Shown piece by piece: positions 9,321 through 17,440 of a DNA stretch of 49,170 bases (positions are counted from its first letter, which is position 1; each line of letters opens with the position of its first letter). The translations under genes were made by a program, and so were the position numbers. Below the pieces are notes generated by a model, which was not told the DNA's origin, did not search any database, and worked only from the letters and a program-made list of their open reading frames with translations. Source of the stretch: Acidobacteriota bacterium (GTDB lineage: Bacteria > Acidobacteriota > Terriglobia > Bryobacterales > Bryobacteraceae); assembly GCA_016870915.1 (NCBI GenBank), contig VFZY01000016.1:1-49170 (forward strand). The letters are read 5' to 3'.

Positions 9321-9359
9321 CCCGGCGGAGACCGTAGACCGCATCGTAAGGTAAACGAA

Positions 9360-9800
9360 ATGGACCTCAGTAATCTCAAACCACCGGCCGGACAGAAGAA
9401 GTCCCAGCGGCGCATCGGGCGCGGCATGGGCACCGGCCGAGGCAAGTACTCCGGCCGCGGCGCCAAGGGCCAGCGTTCGATCAGCGGTTTCTCGCTGATG
9501 CGCGGGTTCGAGGGCGGCCAGATGCCGCTGCACCGCCGGCTGCCCAAGCGGGGTTTCACGAACATTTTCCGCAAGGAATACGCCATCGTCAACGTCGGGA
9601 CCCTGGACAAGCTGGCGGGCGACACCTTCGACCCCGGCAAGCTGCTTGAGCTGGGCGTGATCAACAAGCTGGGCAAGGGCCTGAAAATCCTGGCCCACGG
9701 CGATCTGACGCGCCGCATCACCGTCAAGGCGCACGTGTTTTCGGGTGCAGCCAAGAGCAAGATCGAAGCCGCCGGCGGCGCCGCCGAAGTGGTGGCCTAA
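9360..9800 (+). CDS. rplO: 50S ribosomal protein L15
   Basis: The product is 146 residues, typical for L15, a late assembly protein. The Gly/Arg-rich start LKPPAGQKKSQRRIGRGMG continues with GRGKYSGRGAKGQRS, and the body has MPLHRRLPKRGFTNIFRKEY and VFSGAAKSKIEAAGG. It directly precedes secY (18 bases), as in nearly all bacteria. Confidence 0.98.
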   Translation: MDLSNLKPPAGQKKSQRRIGRGMGTGRGKYSGRGAKGQRSISGFSLMRGFEGGQMPLHRRLPKRGFTNIFRKEYAIVNVGTLDKLAGDTFDPGKLLELGVINKLGKGLKILAHGDLTRRITVKAHVFSGAAKSKIEAAGGAAEVVA

Positions 9801-9818
9801 CCCGGTAGTGAGTCGCCC

Positions 9819-11231
9819 ATGAACAAGTTTTTCGAGGCTGTTGCCAACGTCTTTCGAATCCCGGACCTGAGGAAGCGGGTCCTGTTCACATTGGGCCTGC
9901 TCGCCGTGTACCGGTTGGGCGCGCACATTCCCACTCCGGGTATCGACGCCAACCGGCTGGAAGAGTTCTTCCGCCAGAACCAGGGAACCTTCTTCGGGTT
10001 CCTCGATCTGTTTTCGGGCGGCCAGTTCCGCCGTCTCACCGTTTTTGCCCTGGGCATCATGCCCTACATCACTTCGTCGATCATCCTGCAGTTGATGACC
10101 ATTGTGGTGCCGACGCTCGAGAAACTCCAGAAGGAAGGCGAACTCGGGCGGCGCAAGATCACGCAGTGGACCCGGTATCTCACGGTGGGCCTGGCCCTGC
10201 TGCAGTCCTTCTTCATCGCGCAGACGCTGCAATCGCAGGGATCTTCGGCGGGCGGCGCTTTTGTGCACAATCCCGGCATCGGCTTCTCGCTGATGACGAT
10301 GATTTCGCTCACGACGGGCACCGCGTTCATCATGTGGCTTGGCGAGCAGATCACGGAGCGCGGCATCGGCAACGGCATGTCGCTGATCATCTTCACCGGC
10401 ATTGTGATCGGGCTGCCGAACGCCATTCAGAACATCTACACCAACGTCTTTGAGACCCGGCAGTGGAATCCGTTCCAGTTGCTGGTCATCATCGCGATGA
10501 TGATCGTGGTGGTGGGGCTGATCGTCCTGGTGGAGCGCGGCGAACGCCGCATTCCGGTACAGTACGCCAAGCGTATGGTAGGCCGGAAGCAGATGGGCGG
10601 CCAGCAGACTCACCTGCCGCTCAAGGTGAATGCCGGCGGCGTTATTCCGGTGATCTTCGCCCAGAGCCTTCTGACGATGCCCCAGTCGCTACTGACGATG
10701 GACTGGGCCAAGAACAATACCTGGGTGAGCGGCACGCTTGGCGCCATCGCCAGCACCCAGCCGCTGTATTTCATCCTCTATACGGCGTTGATCGTCTTCT
10801 TCTGCTTCTTCTACGTGTCGTTGATCTTCAACCCGAACGAAGCGGCGGACAATATGCGTAAGCACGGCGGCTTCATTCCGGGCATCCGTCCGGGGAAGAA
10901 CACGGCCGACTACATGAACAGGATTCTCACCAAGATCACGGTGGTGGGCGGTTTGTATCTGGCGGTGCTGTCGCTGCTGCCGGAAATCATGATCGCGGGC
11001 ATCAAGCTGCAGCGGCTGCCTCTGATCGGGAATTGGATTGACAACGTTTTTCCGCGGTTCCTGTTGGACGGCCTGGGCGTCAACTTCTACTTCGGCGGCA
11101 CTTCGCTGCTGATTGTGGTGGGTGTGGCGATGGACACGGTGAATCAGGTGGAGGCGCAGTTGATCATGCGCCATTATGAAGGATTTACGCCGCGCGCGGG
11201 CCGTATTCGGGGCCGGCGCAGCAGCGTGTAG
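9819..11231 (+). CDS. secY: Protein translocase subunit SecY
   Basis: The product is 470 residues, slightly above the usual 430-440. SecY is the ten-helix channel through which preproteins cross the inner membrane with SecE, SecG and SecA. The plug-region start FRIPDLRKRVLFTLGLLAVYR, the conserved helix block LGIMPYITSSIILQLMT, the cytosolic loop RRIPVQYAKRMVGRK and the closing MDTVNQVEAQLIMRHYEGF all fit. It ends the spc part; adk, map and infA follow. Confidence 0.98.
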   Translation: MNKFFEAVANVFRIPDLRKRVLFTLGLLAVYRLGAHIPTPGIDANRLEEFFRQNQGTFFGFLDLFSGGQFRRLTVFALGIMPYITSSIILQLMTIVVPTLEKLQKEGELGRRKITQWTRYLTVGLALLQSFFIAQTLQSQGSSAGGAFVHNPGIGFSLMTMISLTTGTAFIMWLGEQITERGIGNGMSLIIFTGIVIGLPNAIQNIYTNVFETRQWNPFQLLVIIAMMIVVVGLIVLVERGERRIPVQYAKRMVGRKQMGGQQTHLPLKVNAGGVIPVIFAQSLLTMPQSLLTMDWAKNNTWVSGTLGAIASTQPLYFILYTALIVFFCFFYVSLIFNPNEAADNMRKHGGFIPGIRPGKNTADYMNRILTKITVVGGLYLAVLSLLPEIMIAGIKLQRLPLIGNWIDNVFPRFLLDGLGVNFYFGGTSLLIVVGVAMDTVNQVEAQLIMRHYEGFTPRAGRIRGRRSSV

Positions 11232-11254
11232 AGAGTGGATCTGGCACTCTTTAC

Positions 11255-11305
11255 CAGAGTGTCCGGAGGGCCGGAGTGTCCGAAGGGTCAGAGTGTCCGA
11301 AGGGG
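11255..11305 (+). repeat. Three 17-bp direct repeats upstream of adk
   Basis: Three adjacent 17-bp units (11255-11271, 11272-11288, 11289-11305) of the form C(A/G)GAGTGTCCG(A/G)AGGG plus one variable base. Each ends in a purine-rich GGAGGG or GAAGGG word, and the last lies 3-8 bases before the chosen adk ATG. The array therefore repeats a ribosome-binding-like site. Unit number could change by slippage. Confidence 0.85.
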
Positions 11306-11308
11306 TTG

Positions 11309-11995
11309 ATGAACGGATTGGGAAACCCTGCGGGGTGCGGACCCGTTTCCGCGATCGTGCTTTTTGGGCCCCCAGGTTCGGGGAAAGGGACGCAGGCGCA
11401 GTTCCTGAGAGAGGCGCTGGCGATTCCTCATATTTCCACGGGGGATATGCTCAGGGAGCATATCCAGGCCGAGGACGACCTGGGCCGTGAGATCAAGGCC
11501 GTGATGGCGGCCGGTCAGTTGGTGTCGGATGCGCTGGTCATTCGGATGGTCGAGGAACGGATCGACCGGCCGGACTGCCAGCATGGGTTCATTCTGGATG
11601 GATTTCCGCGGACTTTACCGCAGGCCGTTGAACTGGACGGTTTGCTCGGTCCGCGAGGGATCGGCCAGAAGGTGATCCATTTGAAGGTGGATTATAATAA
11701 AATTGTGAACCGTCTGACCGGACGGCGCCAGTGTCCGCAATGCGGGACATTGTACAACATCCGGTTGAAGCCGCCGATCATCCCCGGACGCTGTGACATG
11801 GAGGGGGCGCGGTTGATGGTTCGCGACGACGACAAGGAACAGGTGATCCGGCAGCGTCTGGCTGCGTACGATGCGCAGACGAAGCCGGTTCTGGACCACT
11901 TCCGGTCGTTGGGGCGGTTGAACGATATTGAGGGGAGCGAGGCGTCCCCGAAGGTTTTGGCGGAACAGATTATTCAGGTTGTGCGGGCGCGATGA
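11309..11995 (+). CDS. adk: Adenylate kinase with zinc-type lid
   Basis: Adk catalyses ATP + AMP = 2 ADP. From the ATG at 11309, just after an AAGGGG word, the product is 228 residues; an in-frame ATG at 11276 lies inside the 17-bp repeats and is less likely. The P-loop GPPGSGKGT is at residues 20-28, the AMP site follows as HISTGDMLR and LDGFPRT, and the lid has C142, C145, C162 with Glu at 165, a zinc-lid layout in which the fourth ligand is Glu rather than Cys or Asp. About 13 residues precede the conserved core. It overlaps map by 4 bases (ATGA). Confidence 0.95.
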   Translation: MNGLGNPAGCGPVSAIVLFGPPGSGKGTQAQFLREALAIPHISTGDMLREHIQAEDDLGREIKAVMAAGQLVSDALVIRMVEERIDRPDCQHGFILDGFPRTLPQAVELDGLLGPRGIGQKVIHLKVDYNKIVNRLTGRRQCPQCGTLYNIRLKPPIIPGRCDMEGARLMVRDDDKEQVIRQRLAAYDAQTKPVLDHFRSLGRLNDIEGSEASPKVLAEQIIQVVRAR

Positions 11996-12762
11996 TCATC
12001 CGGAAGAGCCAGTCGGAGCTTGATAAGATGCGCGCCTCGGGCGTCCTGGTGGCGTCGGTGCTTTCGAAGCTGGCCGAGATGGCCACCGAGGGTGTGACGA
12101 CGCTCGATCTGGAAGTGGCGGCGGAGAAGATGATTCGCGATGCCGGGGCGAAGCCGGCCTTCAAGGGCTACTTCGTGCAGGCCGCGGGAGCGAAGTATCA
12201 GTTTGTGTTGTGTACGTCGATCAATGAGGAGATCGTCCATGGGATGCCTTCGGCGCGAAGGAAGCTCAAGAGTGGCGACATCATTTCGATCGACACCGGC
12301 GTGCAGTTGAACGGCTACTACGGCGATTCGGCCGTCACCGTTCCGGTCGGCAAGGTTTCAAGCGATGTGGAGAAGCTGCTCCGGGTGACCCAGGAGTCAC
12401 TGGAGCTGGCGATCGAGAAGGCCCGGCCGGGCAACCGGCTGTTCGATATCTGCGGGACGGTGGAAGACCACGTCACCGGCAACGGCTTCTCGGTGGTGCG
12501 CGAGTTTGTGGGACACGGAATCGGGACGCAGCTCCACGAAGAGCCGCAGATTCCCAACTACGTGGACCGGAAGAATGAGAACCCGCGGCTCAAGGAGGGC
12601 ATGGTGCTCGCCATTGAGCCGATGGTCAATGCCGGTGGCCCGGAGAGCCGGGTGCTGCCGGACCGGTGGACGGCGGTGAGCCGGGATGGGTCCTTTTCGG
12701 CCCATTTCGAACACTGTGTCGCCATCACCCAGGATGGCCCCTGGGTATTGACCCGGGTTTAG
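11992..12762 (+). CDS. map: Methionine aminopeptidase, type I
   Basis: The product is 256 residues and removes the initiator Met from new proteins. All five metal ligands are present: D101 (SIDTGVQ), D112 (YGDSAV), H175 (FVGHGIG), E209 (AIEPM) and E240 (HFEHCV); H83 matches the substrate-side His. There is no SH3 or zinc-finger extension, so it is the short bacterial type Ia. The ATG overlaps the adk stop by 4 bases, and the AGGA at its stop probably serves infA. Confidence 0.97.
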   Translation: MIIRKSQSELDKMRASGVLVASVLSKLAEMATEGVTTLDLEVAAEKMIRDAGAKPAFKGYFVQAAGAKYQFVLCTSINEEIVHGMPSARRKLKSGDIISIDTGVQLNGYYGDSAVTVPVGKVSSDVEKLLRVTQESLELAIEKARPGNRLFDICGTVEDHVTGNGFSVVREFVGHGIGTQLHEEPQIPNYVDRKNENPRLKEGMVLAIEPMVNAGGPESRVLPDRWTAVSRDGSFSAHFEHCVAITQDGPWVLTRV

Positions 12763-12771
12763 GATTTCGAG

Positions 12772-12999
12772 TTGGTTGTGAGCCGGGCGGAAGACAGGAA
12801 GAGCGTGGAGGCGACGGTGCTTGAAGTGCTTCCTCAGGCCGCCTACCGGGTGGAGTTGGCGAACCTGGACCAGGTGATCGCGCATGCGGCGGGTCCGGGG
12901 CGCGTGAACTTCGTCCGGCTGCGGCCGAACGACCGGGTGCTGGTGGAGCTTGCGCCGCGCGATGGCCGGCGGGGCCGGATTGTCGAGTTGTTGAAGTGA
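12772..12999 (+). CDS. infA: Translation initiation factor IF-1
   Basis: The product is 75 residues if it starts at TTG 12772, or 73 from GTG 12778. An AGGA at 12761-12764 is 7 bases from the TTG, which favours it. The S1/OB fold is clear: VEATVLEVLPQAAYRVEL, VNFVRLRPNDRVLVELAPRD and RGRIVELLK match IF-1, which blocks the A site during initiation. The N terminus differs from the usual MAKE start. The place between map and rpmJ is standard. Confidence 0.93.
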   Translation: MVVSRAEDRKSVEATVLEVLPQAAYRVELANLDQVIAHAAGPGRVNFVRLRPNDRVLVELAPRDGRRGRIVELLK

Positions 13000-13037
13000 G
13001 ACGGATCGCCCAGGCGGTCCGGTGGGAGTGAACTACA

Positions 13038-13151
13038 ATGAAAGTACGGGCATCCGTCAAGAAGATGTGCGATAAGTGCAAGGTGATTCACCGCGAAGGC
13101 GTGGTGCGGGTCATCTGTGTCAACCCCAAGCACAAGCAGCGGCAGGGCTAA
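13038..13151 (+). CDS. rpmJ: 50S ribosomal protein L36
   Basis: The product is 37 residues from the ATG at 13038, too short for most ORF cut-offs. [20 protein letters not shown] is near-consensus, and the zinc ribbon ligands are C11, C14, C27 and H32, so this is the zinc-binding form. It lies between infA and rpsM, its usual place. GGGAGTG upstream is the likely ribosome site. Confidence 0.95.
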   Translation: MKVRASVKKMCDKCKVIHREGVVRVICVNPKHKQRQG

Positions 13152-13189
13152 GCCGCCAAGGTTTCAAAAAGGACTGGAGCAAGCATCAC

Positions 13190-13576
13190 ATGGCACGTAT
13201 CGCGGGCGTTGATCTTCCGGCGAAGAAGAGGGCCGAAATCGGCCTGACTTATATTTATGGCGTGGGGCGTACGCGCTCCAAATCCATTCTGTACCGCTGC
13301 GGCATCGACTTCAATAAGAAGGTTTCAGACCTCACGGAAGAGGAAGTGAACCGGATCAGGACCATCCTTGAGTCCGAAGGTTCCATTGAGGGCGATCTGC
13401 GCAAGGAGATCTCGCTCAACATCAAGCGGCTGATCGAAATGGGCTCCTACCGCGGTCTGCGCCACCGCCGCAGCCTGCCTGCCCGCGGCCAGCGCACGCA
13501 CACCAATGCCCGCACCCGCAAGGGTCCGCGCCGCGGCACCGTCGCCAATAAGAAGAAGGCCACGTCGAAGACCTAG
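13190..13576 (+). CDS. rpsM: 30S ribosomal protein S13
   Basis: The product is 128 residues from the ATG at 13190, which follows GGACTGGAGC. The same frame stays open upstream to 13076, but that region is rpmJ read out of frame. [20 protein letters not shown], the helix-two-turn-helix [14 protein letters not shown], and the basic tail [20 protein letters not shown] are diagnostic. S13 contacts P-site tRNA and S19 and opens the alpha-operon part. Confidence 0.97.
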   Translation: MARIAGVDLPAKKRAEIGLTYIYGVGRTRSKSILYRCGIDFNKKVSDLTEEEVNRIRTILESEGSIEGDLRKEISLNIKRLIEMGSYRGLRHRRSLPARGQRTHTNARTRKGPRRGTVANKKKATSKT

Positions 13577-13607
13577 GCCCGCGGCGAGAAAGAGTTAACA
13601 ACCACCC

Positions 13608-14015
13608 ATGGCGAAAGCACAGGCAAAATCTTCGAAGAAGAAGACCTTCAAGAAGAAGGAAAAGAAGAACGTACCGAGCGGTCTGGTCCACGTCCAGGCC
13701 ACGTTCAACAACACCATCATCACGTTCACGGATCCGCTGGGTAATGTCCTGGCGTGGTCCAGTTCCGGATCGCTCGGCTTCCGCGGTTCCCGCAAAGGTA
13801 CGCCGTTTGCCGCGCAGCAGGCATCGCTCACCGCCGCCAACAAAGCCAAGGAATCGGGACTCCGCTCCGTCGAAGTGCATGTCAGCGGTCCGGGCGCGGG
13901 ACGCGAATCCGCGGTCCGCGCGCTGGCGACGGCCGGCATCGATGTCCGCTGCATCAAGGACACAACACCCATTCCGCACAACGGGTGCCGCCCGCCCAAG
14001 CGGAGGCGTGTGTAG
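13608..14015 (+). CDS. rpsK: 30S ribosomal protein S11
   Basis: The product is 135 residues. S11 lies on the platform near the E site. After a Lys-rich N terminus ([19 protein letters not shown]) come [33 protein letters not shown] and the closing [18 protein letters not shown], all classic. The stop codon TAG (14013-14015) lies inside the first unit of an 18-bp tandem repeat that continues beyond the gene. Confidence 0.97.
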   Translation: MAKAQAKSSKKKTFKKKEKKNVPSGLVHVQATFNNTIITFTDPLGNVLAWSSSGSLGFRGSRKGTPFAAQQASLTAANKAKESGLRSVEVHVSGPGAGRESAVRALATAGIDVRCIKDTTPIPHNGCRPPKRRRV

Positions 14016-14058
14016 CAGCGAAGGCGTGTGTAGCAGCGAAGGCGTGTGTCGACGCGAA
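14005..14058 (+). repeat. 18-bp tandem repeat across the rpsK stop codon
   Basis: Units at 14005-14022 and 14023-14040 are identical (GGCGTGTGTAGCAGCGAA). The third (14041-14058) differs in the middle, and a partial GGCG follows. The unit holds the rpsK stop TAG, and since 18 is a multiple of three the second unit places another TAG in the same frame. Gain or loss of units would therefore leave the S11 protein unchanged but vary the rpsK-rpsD spacing. Confidence 0.9.
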
Positions 14059-14114
14059 GGCGTTCACACCCGCCGGGCGCGAGACAGAAGTTTTTTGAAG
14101 CAGGACGAAGGCCC

Positions 14115-14136
14115 CAGTTTGCCGGGCTGTAAACTG
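14115..14136 (+). promoter_or_regulatory. Small hairpin upstream of rpsD
   Basis: CAGTTT (14115-14120) pairs with AAACTG (14131-14136) around a 10-base loop, 31 bases before the rpsD ATG. S4 is the autoregulator of the alpha operon in several bacteria, and the 152-base rpsK-rpsD gap is the longest in this part of the operon, so a control role is conceivable. The stem is short, so confidence is low. Confidence 0.25.
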
Positions 14137-14167
14137 CACCTGAAGCAAGACTAGGTAAGGAGAGTCA

Positions 14168-14800
14168 ATGGCAAGAAATCTGGCACCCTCGTGCCGGCAA
14201 TGCCGCCGCGAGGCCATGAAGCTGTTCCTCAAAGGGGAACGCTGCCACACCGAGAAGTGCGCCATCGAGAAGCGCAACTTCGTTCCCGGACAGCACGGTA
14301 AGGACCGCAAGGCGAAGATTCAGGGCTACGGCCTCCAGCTTCGCGAAAAACAGAAGGCCCGCCGCTACTACGGCCTGCTTGAGCGCCAGTTCCGGAATCT
14401 GTTCGAGAAGGCCGCCCAGATGAAGGGCGTCACCGGCGAGAACCTGATCAACATGCTGGAACGCCGGCTGGACAACGTGATCTACCGGCTGGGGTTCGGC
14501 ACCAGCCGTTCCCAGGCCCGCCAGGTGGTCCGCCACGGCCACATCACGGTCAACGGCCGCAAGGTCAACATCCCGTCCTTCCAGGTGAAGCTGAACGACG
14601 TCATTGAGGTGGCTGAGAAGAGCCGCCAGAACCCCGCGATTCTCGCTGCCCGCGACGCCACGGCTCACCAGCCGACGCCGGCGTGGCTGGAGGTGGATCG
14701 CGATAACCTCCGCGCGAAGGTGCTCACCCAGCCCAAGCGCTCCGACCTGGTTCAGATTCAACTGAACGAGCAGCTTATCGTCGAACTGTACTCGAAGTAG
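14168..14800 (+). CDS. rpsD: 30S ribosomal protein S4, zinc-binding form
   Basis: The product is 210 residues. Cysteines at 9, 12, 26 and 31 (SCRQC, RCHTEKC) make the zinc knuckle of C+ S4 proteins. The core shows [32 protein letters not shown], the S4 RNA-binding domain [20 protein letters not shown] and [16 protein letters not shown], ending [11 protein letters not shown]4 nucleates 30S assembly. A GGAGAG ribosome site precedes the ATG. Confidence 0.98.
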   Translation: MARNLAPSCRQCRREAMKLFLKGERCHTEKCAIEKRNFVPGQHGKDRKAKIQGYGLQLREKQKARRYYGLLERQFRNLFEKAAQMKGVTGENLINMLERRLDNVIYRLGFGTSRSQARQVVRHGHITVNGRKVNIPSFQVKLNDVIEVAEKSRQNPAILAARDATAHQPTPAWLEVDRDNLRAKVLTQPKRSDLVQIQLNEQLIVELYSK

Positions 14801-14817
14801 GGAAAGGAGCGTCCAGC

Positions 14818-15858
14818 TTGTTCAAAGGATTCCAGAAGCCCAAGCGGCTTGTCGCCAATACCGAGACTCTCACCGAGCGCTATGGATCGTTCTCGGCGAG
14901 TCCGTTCGAACGCGGGTTCGGCACCACCATCGGCACCGGCCTGCGCCGCGTCCTGCTGAGTTCGATTGACGGCGCTGCCATCACCGCCGTGCGCATCGAG
15001 GGTGTACCCCACGAGTTCATGCCCATTCCCGGTGTCACCGAGGATGCAACCGACATCATTCTGAACCTGAAGCAGGTTCCGTTCAAGATGATGGCGGACG
15101 GCGTCAGCACGATCCGGCTGCGTGTGGAGGAGCCCGGCGAGGTTCTCTCCGGCCAGATTGAAACCGATGCGAATGTCGAAGTGCTGGACCGGCACATGCA
15201 CATTGCCACGATCGGCGAGGGCGGGCGTCTCGATATCGAGATGCGTCTGAAACTCGGCCGGGGCTATGTCGCCGCCGACCGGAACTTCGATGAGGATCTG
15301 CCGCTTGGATACATCCCCATCGATTCCGTGCACTCACCCGTCCGCAAGGTGAACTTCGCCGTCGAAGGCGCCCGTCTGGGCCAGATGACGGACTACGACA
15401 AGCTCACCATCGAAGTCTGGACGAACGGCGCCATCTCGCCGCAGGACGCGATTGGCCAGGCGGCCAAGCTGCTCAAGGATCACCTGACGATCTTCGTCAA
15501 TTTCGAAGAGCTGCCCGAAGCCGTGGAAGAGCCCGCCGAGCGCGGCCAGACGCAGGCCCAGGAAGTGCTCAACCGCTCGGTGGAAGAGCTGGAGCTTTCG
15601 GTCCGCTCCTACAACTGCCTCAAGAACGCCAACATTCAGACCATCGGCGACCTGGTGCAGAAGAGCGAAGCCGAAATGCTTCGCACCAAGAATTTCGGCC
15701 GCAAGTCGCTCAACGAGATCAAGGAGATCCTGGGCGGCCTGGGCCTGAGCTTCGGCATGAAGCCGGATGGCTCGGGTGGCCTTACCCTGCCGGCGGGCGT
15801 TGTGCCCGGGTCTTATTCCGGCGGGGATACGTTCGATGACGGCAACGACAACGCATAA
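14818..15858 (+). CDS. rpoA: RNA polymerase alpha subunit
   Basis: The product is 346 residues, within the usual range. It starts at TTG 14818, eight bases after AAGGAG (14804-14809), and no ATG fits the family start. The N-terminal dimerisation domain shows [20 protein letters not shown] and [20 protein letters not shown]. The C-terminal domain that binds UP elements and activators lies at about 255-315 ([36 protein letters not shown]). A Gly/Ser-rich acidic tail follows. It sits between rpsD and rplQ as usual. Confidence 0.98.
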   Translation: MFKGFQKPKRLVANTETLTERYGSFSASPFERGFGTTIGTGLRRVLLSSIDGAAITAVRIEGVPHEFMPIPGVTEDATDIILNLKQVPFKMMADGVSTIRLRVEEPGEVLSGQIETDANVEVLDRHMHIATIGEGGRLDIEMRLKLGRGYVAADRNFDEDLPLGYIPIDSVHSPVRKVNFAVEGARLGQMTDYDKLTIEVWTNGAISPQDAIGQAAKLLKDHLTIFVNFEELPEAVEEPAERGQTQAQEVLNRSVEELELSVRSYNCLKNANIQTIGDLVQKSEAEMLRTKNFGRKSLNEIKEILGGLGLSFGMKPDGSGGLTLPAGVVPGSYSGGDTFDDGNDNA

Positions 15859-15879
15859 CCGTGAAGGATACGCAATCCC

Positions 15880-16338
15880 ATGAGACACAGAAACGGAAGC
15901 TACAAACTCAAACGCGATAAGGGAGCGCGTAACTCGCTGCTCAAGGGGCTGGTTACCAGCGTCATTGAGCACGAGCGCATCATCACCACGGTCCCCAAGG
16001 CCAAGGCCGCCAAACCCATCGTCGAAAAAATGATCACCCTGGCCAAGGAAGGCACTCTGCACTCCCGCCGCCAGGCCGCCGCGTTCCTTGAAACTCCGGC
16101 CAGCGTGAAGAAGCTGTTCGACAAGCTGGGCTCGCGGTTCGGCCAGCGCAACGGCGGCTACACCCGCATCGTCCGCCTGGGCCCCCGCAAGGGCGATGGC
16201 GCCGAGCAGGTGATGCTGGAACTGGTGGGCAGCGAACTGGTCCGCCGCGCCGAAGATCGCGCCAAGCGCCGTGAGGAACGCCTCAAAGCGATGCGCGAGG
16301 GCCGCGGAAAGGGCGAAGAGGGCGGCGCGGAAGCCTAA
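15880..16338 (+). CDS. rplQ: 50S ribosomal protein L17
   Basis: The product is 152 residues, longer than the 116-130 common in many bacteria because of a charged tail after residue 130 (RREERLKAMREGRGKGEEGG). The core MRHRNGSYKLKRDKGARNSL followed by LKGLVTSVIEHERIITTVPKAK is diagnostic. L17 lies near the tunnel exit. It is the last gene of the superoperon; a strong hairpin follows 24 bases later. Confidence 0.97.
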   Translation: MRHRNGSYKLKRDKGARNSLLKGLVTSVIEHERIITTVPKAKAAKPIVEKMITLAKEGTLHSRRQAAAFLETPASVKKLFDKLGSRFGQRNGGYTRIVRLGPRKGDGAEQVMLELVGSELVRRAEDRAKRREERLKAMREGRGKGEEGGAEA

Positions 16339-16361
16339 CCACTTCATTGAAAGCAGCGTCC

Positions 16362-16394
16362 GGGCCGGTCCTTCGCAAGGGGCCGGCCCTTCGC
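16362..16394 (+). terminator. Putative terminator of the ribosomal operon
   Basis: GGGCCGG (16362-16368) pairs perfectly with CCGGCCC (16383-16389), and the stem continues inward through TCCTT/AAGGGG with G-U pairs to a loop of about 4 bases. TTCGCTTT follows, a weak U-rich tract. The position right after rplQ and before an unrelated gene supports a terminator. Confidence 0.7.
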
Positions 16395-16404
16395 TTTCCG
16401 GGCC

Positions 16405-17421
16405 ATGCTGAGTTTCTCCGCCCACTACTTTGACGGCCGTCTGACGGACCCTGTGCCCGCCCGCGCCACCCCGCAGGCCGGCGGCGTCAGCATCGAGATC
16501 CCGTCCGGGACACTGTTCTGGCCGGGCGATTCATTCCGGGTGGCCGGGGCGGGTCCTCCGGTTTCGCTGGCCACCCTGGCTCAGCCGGTTCAATCGCTGG
16601 TGGTGCAGGACCGGCGGTTCCTCGATCAGATCGTCTATCACCACCCGGCCCATGCTCAGCCCCGGCGGCGGAATCCGGCGCTGACGGCGGCTTTCTCGCT
16701 GTTGGGCGCGCTTGCCCTGCTTGCCATCAGCTTGCCGTTTCTGGCCGGGTTCCTGGTGATCCTCATTCCCAACTCCTGGGAAGAGCGCCTGGGGCGGCTT
16801 GCCTTCGAGGCGCACACGCAGGGCACGCCGGTCTGCGCGACGCCTCCGATCATCGAGACCATCGTCGAGCGGCTGGATCGCGGCGGGGAGTTCAGTTTCC
16901 GGGTGACTGTGCTTGATGACCTCCAGGTGAACGCTTTCGCCCTGCCCGGCGGCCGGATCGGTGTCTACCGCGGTCTGCTTGAGCGCCTCCGGTCGCCCGA
17001 AGAACTGGCCGCCGTGCTCGCCCATGAGATTGAACACGTGACGCAGCGCCACTCCACGTCCGCGCTGCTGCGAACGCTGTCGCTGGGCGCTCTGATTACC
17101 CTGGTGACGGGGGAGCCTGGCGCCGCGACGGAGATTGGGCGGCAATTGGCTTCGCTCCACTTTTCGCGCCAGGCCGAGGAGCAGGCCGACCGTGCCGGCG
17201 CCCGCCGTCTGGCTCGTGCCGGAATCCACCCCGAGGCGATGATCCGGGTGTTTGAACTGCTGGAGAGTCTGGCCGCCGCGGCGCCGCCGGCTTATCTTTC
17301 GACGCACCCGCCGGCCGCGGCGAGGCGTGAAATCATTCGGGACGAAGTGGCGGGGCTTAAGGTGTTCTCGCGGCCCCTGCCCGATGCGGCCTGGCCGCCG
17401 CCACGGCAGAGCTGCCGTTGA
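16405..17421 (+). CDS. M48-family membrane metalloprotease
   Basis: This 338-residue protein has the zinc motif HEIEH (H207, E208, H211) inside AVLAHEIEHVTQRH, with the downstream glutamate ligand in RQAEEQADRAG (about 258-259), as in M48 peptidases related to HtpX and BepA. Residues 92-121 form a membrane segment, and the N-terminal 90 residues look like a small separate beta-rich domain. The protease part would face the periplasm or membrane surface. It follows the rplQ terminator, so it is probably transcribed alone. The substrate is unknown; quality control of membrane proteins is the family theme. The ATG at 16405 is the first in frame. Confidence 0.85.
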   Translation: MLSFSAHYFDGRLTDPVPARATPQAGGVSIEIPSGTLFWPGDSFRVAGAGPPVSLATLAQPVQSLVVQDRRFLDQIVYHHPAHAQPRRRNPALTAAFSLLGALALLAISLPFLAGFLVILIPNSWEERLGRLAFEAHTQGTPVCATPPIIETIVERLDRGGEFSFRVTVLDDLQVNAFALPGGRIGVYRGLLERLRSPEELAAVLAHEIEHVTQRHSTSALLRTLSLGALITLVTGEPGAATEIGRQLASLHFSRQAEEQADRAGARRLARAGIHPEAMIRVFELLESLAAAAPPAYLSTHPPAAARREIIRDEVAGLKVFSRPLPDAAWPPPRQSCR

Positions 17422-17440
17422 TTCCCGCCAGATGATCAGG

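Noticed and set aside
9123-10613. Long minus-strand open frame opposite rplO and secY
   Set aside because: It is a GC-rich shadow; the plus-strand rplO and secY are certain and the minus product has no known motifs.
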